Assembly: GCA_023818965.1 (NCBI GenBank)
Contig: JAMWCD010000003.1
Coordinates: 62,001 to 126,000, forward strand
Source: Candidatus Omnitrophota bacterium
GTDB lineage: Bacteria > Ratteibacteria > UBA8468 > B48-G9 > DTJG01
DNA length: 64,000 nt
Reading direction: 5' to 3'
Shown here: piece after piece, positions 63,179-64,000 of the stretch
Layout of the letters: each line of letters begins with the position of its first letter
Position numbering within the stretch: position 1 is the first letter of the stretch
The notes under the pieces: generated by a model
Seen by the model: the letters and a program-made list of their open reading frames with translations, nothing else
Database searches by the model: none
Told to the model about the DNA's origin: nothing
Made by a program: the position numbers and the translations under genes

Positions 63179-64000
63179 ATGCCTGAAGCCGATGAAAAAA
63201 AGGAAAAAAATTTCTATCCTGAAATTCAGCAAAAAAATAGAGCATTCTTTCTTAAAGGTTCAAACAATTTTGACTGGGGAATGAAAAACCGTCTTTCTCA
63301 CATTTTCAATCCTGATACAGGAAAAACAGTAATGCTCGCCATTGACCATGGTTATTTTCAAGGACCAACAACAGGACTTGAAAGGATTGATATTACCATT
63401 TTGCCTCTTTTAAAATATTCAGACACATTAATGTTGACACGCGGTATTTTACGATCGATTATTCCACCAACATATCCCAATGGAATTGTATTAAGGGCAA
63501 GTGGTGGTCCAAGTATTCTAAAAGAACTTTCAAATGAACAAATTGCCATGGATATTGAAGACGCCATCAGATTAAATGCTGCGGCTGTGGCTGTTCAGGT
63601 TTTTATAGGTGGCGAGTATGAAACGCAAACTGTTTGTAATATGACAAAACTTGTTGATATGGCACAACGATACGGTATTGGAGTACTTGGAGTTACTGCT
63701 GTTGGCAAGGAAATGGTCAGGGACGCAAAATATATGCGTCTTGCATGCAGAATCTGCGCAGAACTTGGTGCAACATATGTAAAAACTTATTATGTTGAAC
63801 CTGACTTTGAAACAGTTACAGCATCATGCCCTGTACCCATCGTTATTGCAGGAGGAAAGAAAATCCCTGAATTTGATGCATTGAAAATGGCGTACAATGC
63901 AATTCAAAAAGGGGCATGTGGCGTGGATATGGGGAAAAACATTTTTCAGGCGGAAAATCCAGTGGCAATGATTCAGGCAGTAAGAATGGTTGTTCATAAA
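63179..64000 (+). CDS. LsrF-like class I aldolase/thiolase (3' end cut by window)
   Basis: 274 codons are visible and the frame is open at the window end; the E. coli LsrF protein has 291 residues, so only a short end is missing. Very close to LsrF: '[20 protein letters not shown]', '[20 protein letters not shown]', '[14 protein letters not shown]', Lys in '[12 protein letters not shown]' (the Schiff-base Lys), '[13 protein letters not shown]' and '[10 protein letters not shown]'. LsrF breaks down phosphorylated AI-2 by CoA-dependent thiolysis. No other lsr gene is in the window, so another sugar-phosphate substrate is possible. AGGAGG precedes the ATG. Confidence 0.85.
   Translation, partial: MPEADEKKEKNFYPEIQQKNRAFFLKGSNNFDWGMKNRLSHIFNPDTGKTVMLAIDHGYFQGPTTGLERIDITILPLLKYSDTLMLTRGILRSIIPPTYPNGIVLRASGGPSILKELSNEQIAMDIEDAIRLNAAAVAVQVFIGGEYETQTVCNMTKLVDMAQRYGIGVLGVTAVGKEMVRDAKYMRLACRICAELGATYVKTYYVEPDFETVTASCPVPIVIAGGKKIPEFDALKMAYNAIQKGACGVDMGKNIFQAENPVAMIQAVRMVVHK

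Overview
The window is AT-rich bacterial DNA, tightly packed, from an organism that looks like an uncultured, carbohydrate-degrading member of the Planctomycetes/Verrucomicrobia/Lentisphaerae/Omnitrophota side of the tree. That placement is inference. It rests on a DUF1549/DUF1553 - DUF1501 - PPC-domain operon (a planctomycete-type hallmark), four Gfo/Idh/MocA oxidoreductases, a URO-D-type protein, several CAZyme-like proteins, a dockerin protein and a V/A-type ATPase. No rRNA gene is present to settle it.

Layout. 1-4168: end of a GH51 arabinofuranosidase, two Gfo/Idh/MocA oxidoreductases and a URO-D family protein. 4246-6844: parA with a small ribbon-helix-helix partner, then an ECF sigma factor with its zinc-type anti-sigma factor. 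6837-8254: LysE-type exporter and sugar isomerase. 8371-9160: a 6S RNA with a near-consensus promoter, tRNA-Tyr, three 130-bp repeats that each begin with the last 18 bases of that tRNA, and tRNA-Gly. 9213-14337: trigger factor without its PPIase domain, clpP, lon (no clpX) and a class V aminotransferase. 14384-27283: GH-like and oxidoreductase pair, GT2, GH2, two GT-C membrane proteins, flavin reductase-like protein, spermidine-synthase-like membrane protein and a PfkB kinase. 27280-32379: a very large secreted protein with PQQ-type propeller, CARDB-like and dockerin domains. 32380-35392: a segment of about 3 kb bounded by a 46-bp direct repeat that carries a promoter, holding a metal-permease operon and gene remnants. 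35381-43692: SGNH hydrolase, AraM-type dehydrogenase, double alpha/beta hydrolase, deacetylase-like protein, DegT aminotransferase and a fourth oxidoreductase. 43853-44462: wreck of an AbiE toxin-antitoxin pair. 44674-47410: DUF362 ferredoxin protein, NSS transporter and a 32-residue partner peptide. 47533-53753: the DUF1549/DUF1501/PPC operon with a RidA/chorismatase-like gene. 53762-63009: a nine-subunit V/A-ATPase operon that runs on into a universal stress protein and a PEBP protein. 63179-64000: start of an LsrF-like aldolase/thiolase.

Much of the window fits uptake and breakdown of plant-type or algal polysaccharides: glycosidases, esterases and deacetylase-like enzymes outside or at the envelope, then oxidoreductases, isomerases and a sugar kinase inside. 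Genes are packed by ATGA or TAATG overlaps. Four of five convergent gene pairs overlap at their stop codons and the fifth is 8 bp apart. Promoters are readable as TTGACA/TATAAT-like pairs with 16-17 bp spacing, and some sit so close to the start codon that the mRNA should be leaderless or nearly so (parA, araM, the large dockerin gene).

Start codons were moved from the longest frame where a ribosome-binding site, an overlap or a promoter position favoured an internal start; each case is stated. Function calls come from motif recognition by eye; no database search was run.
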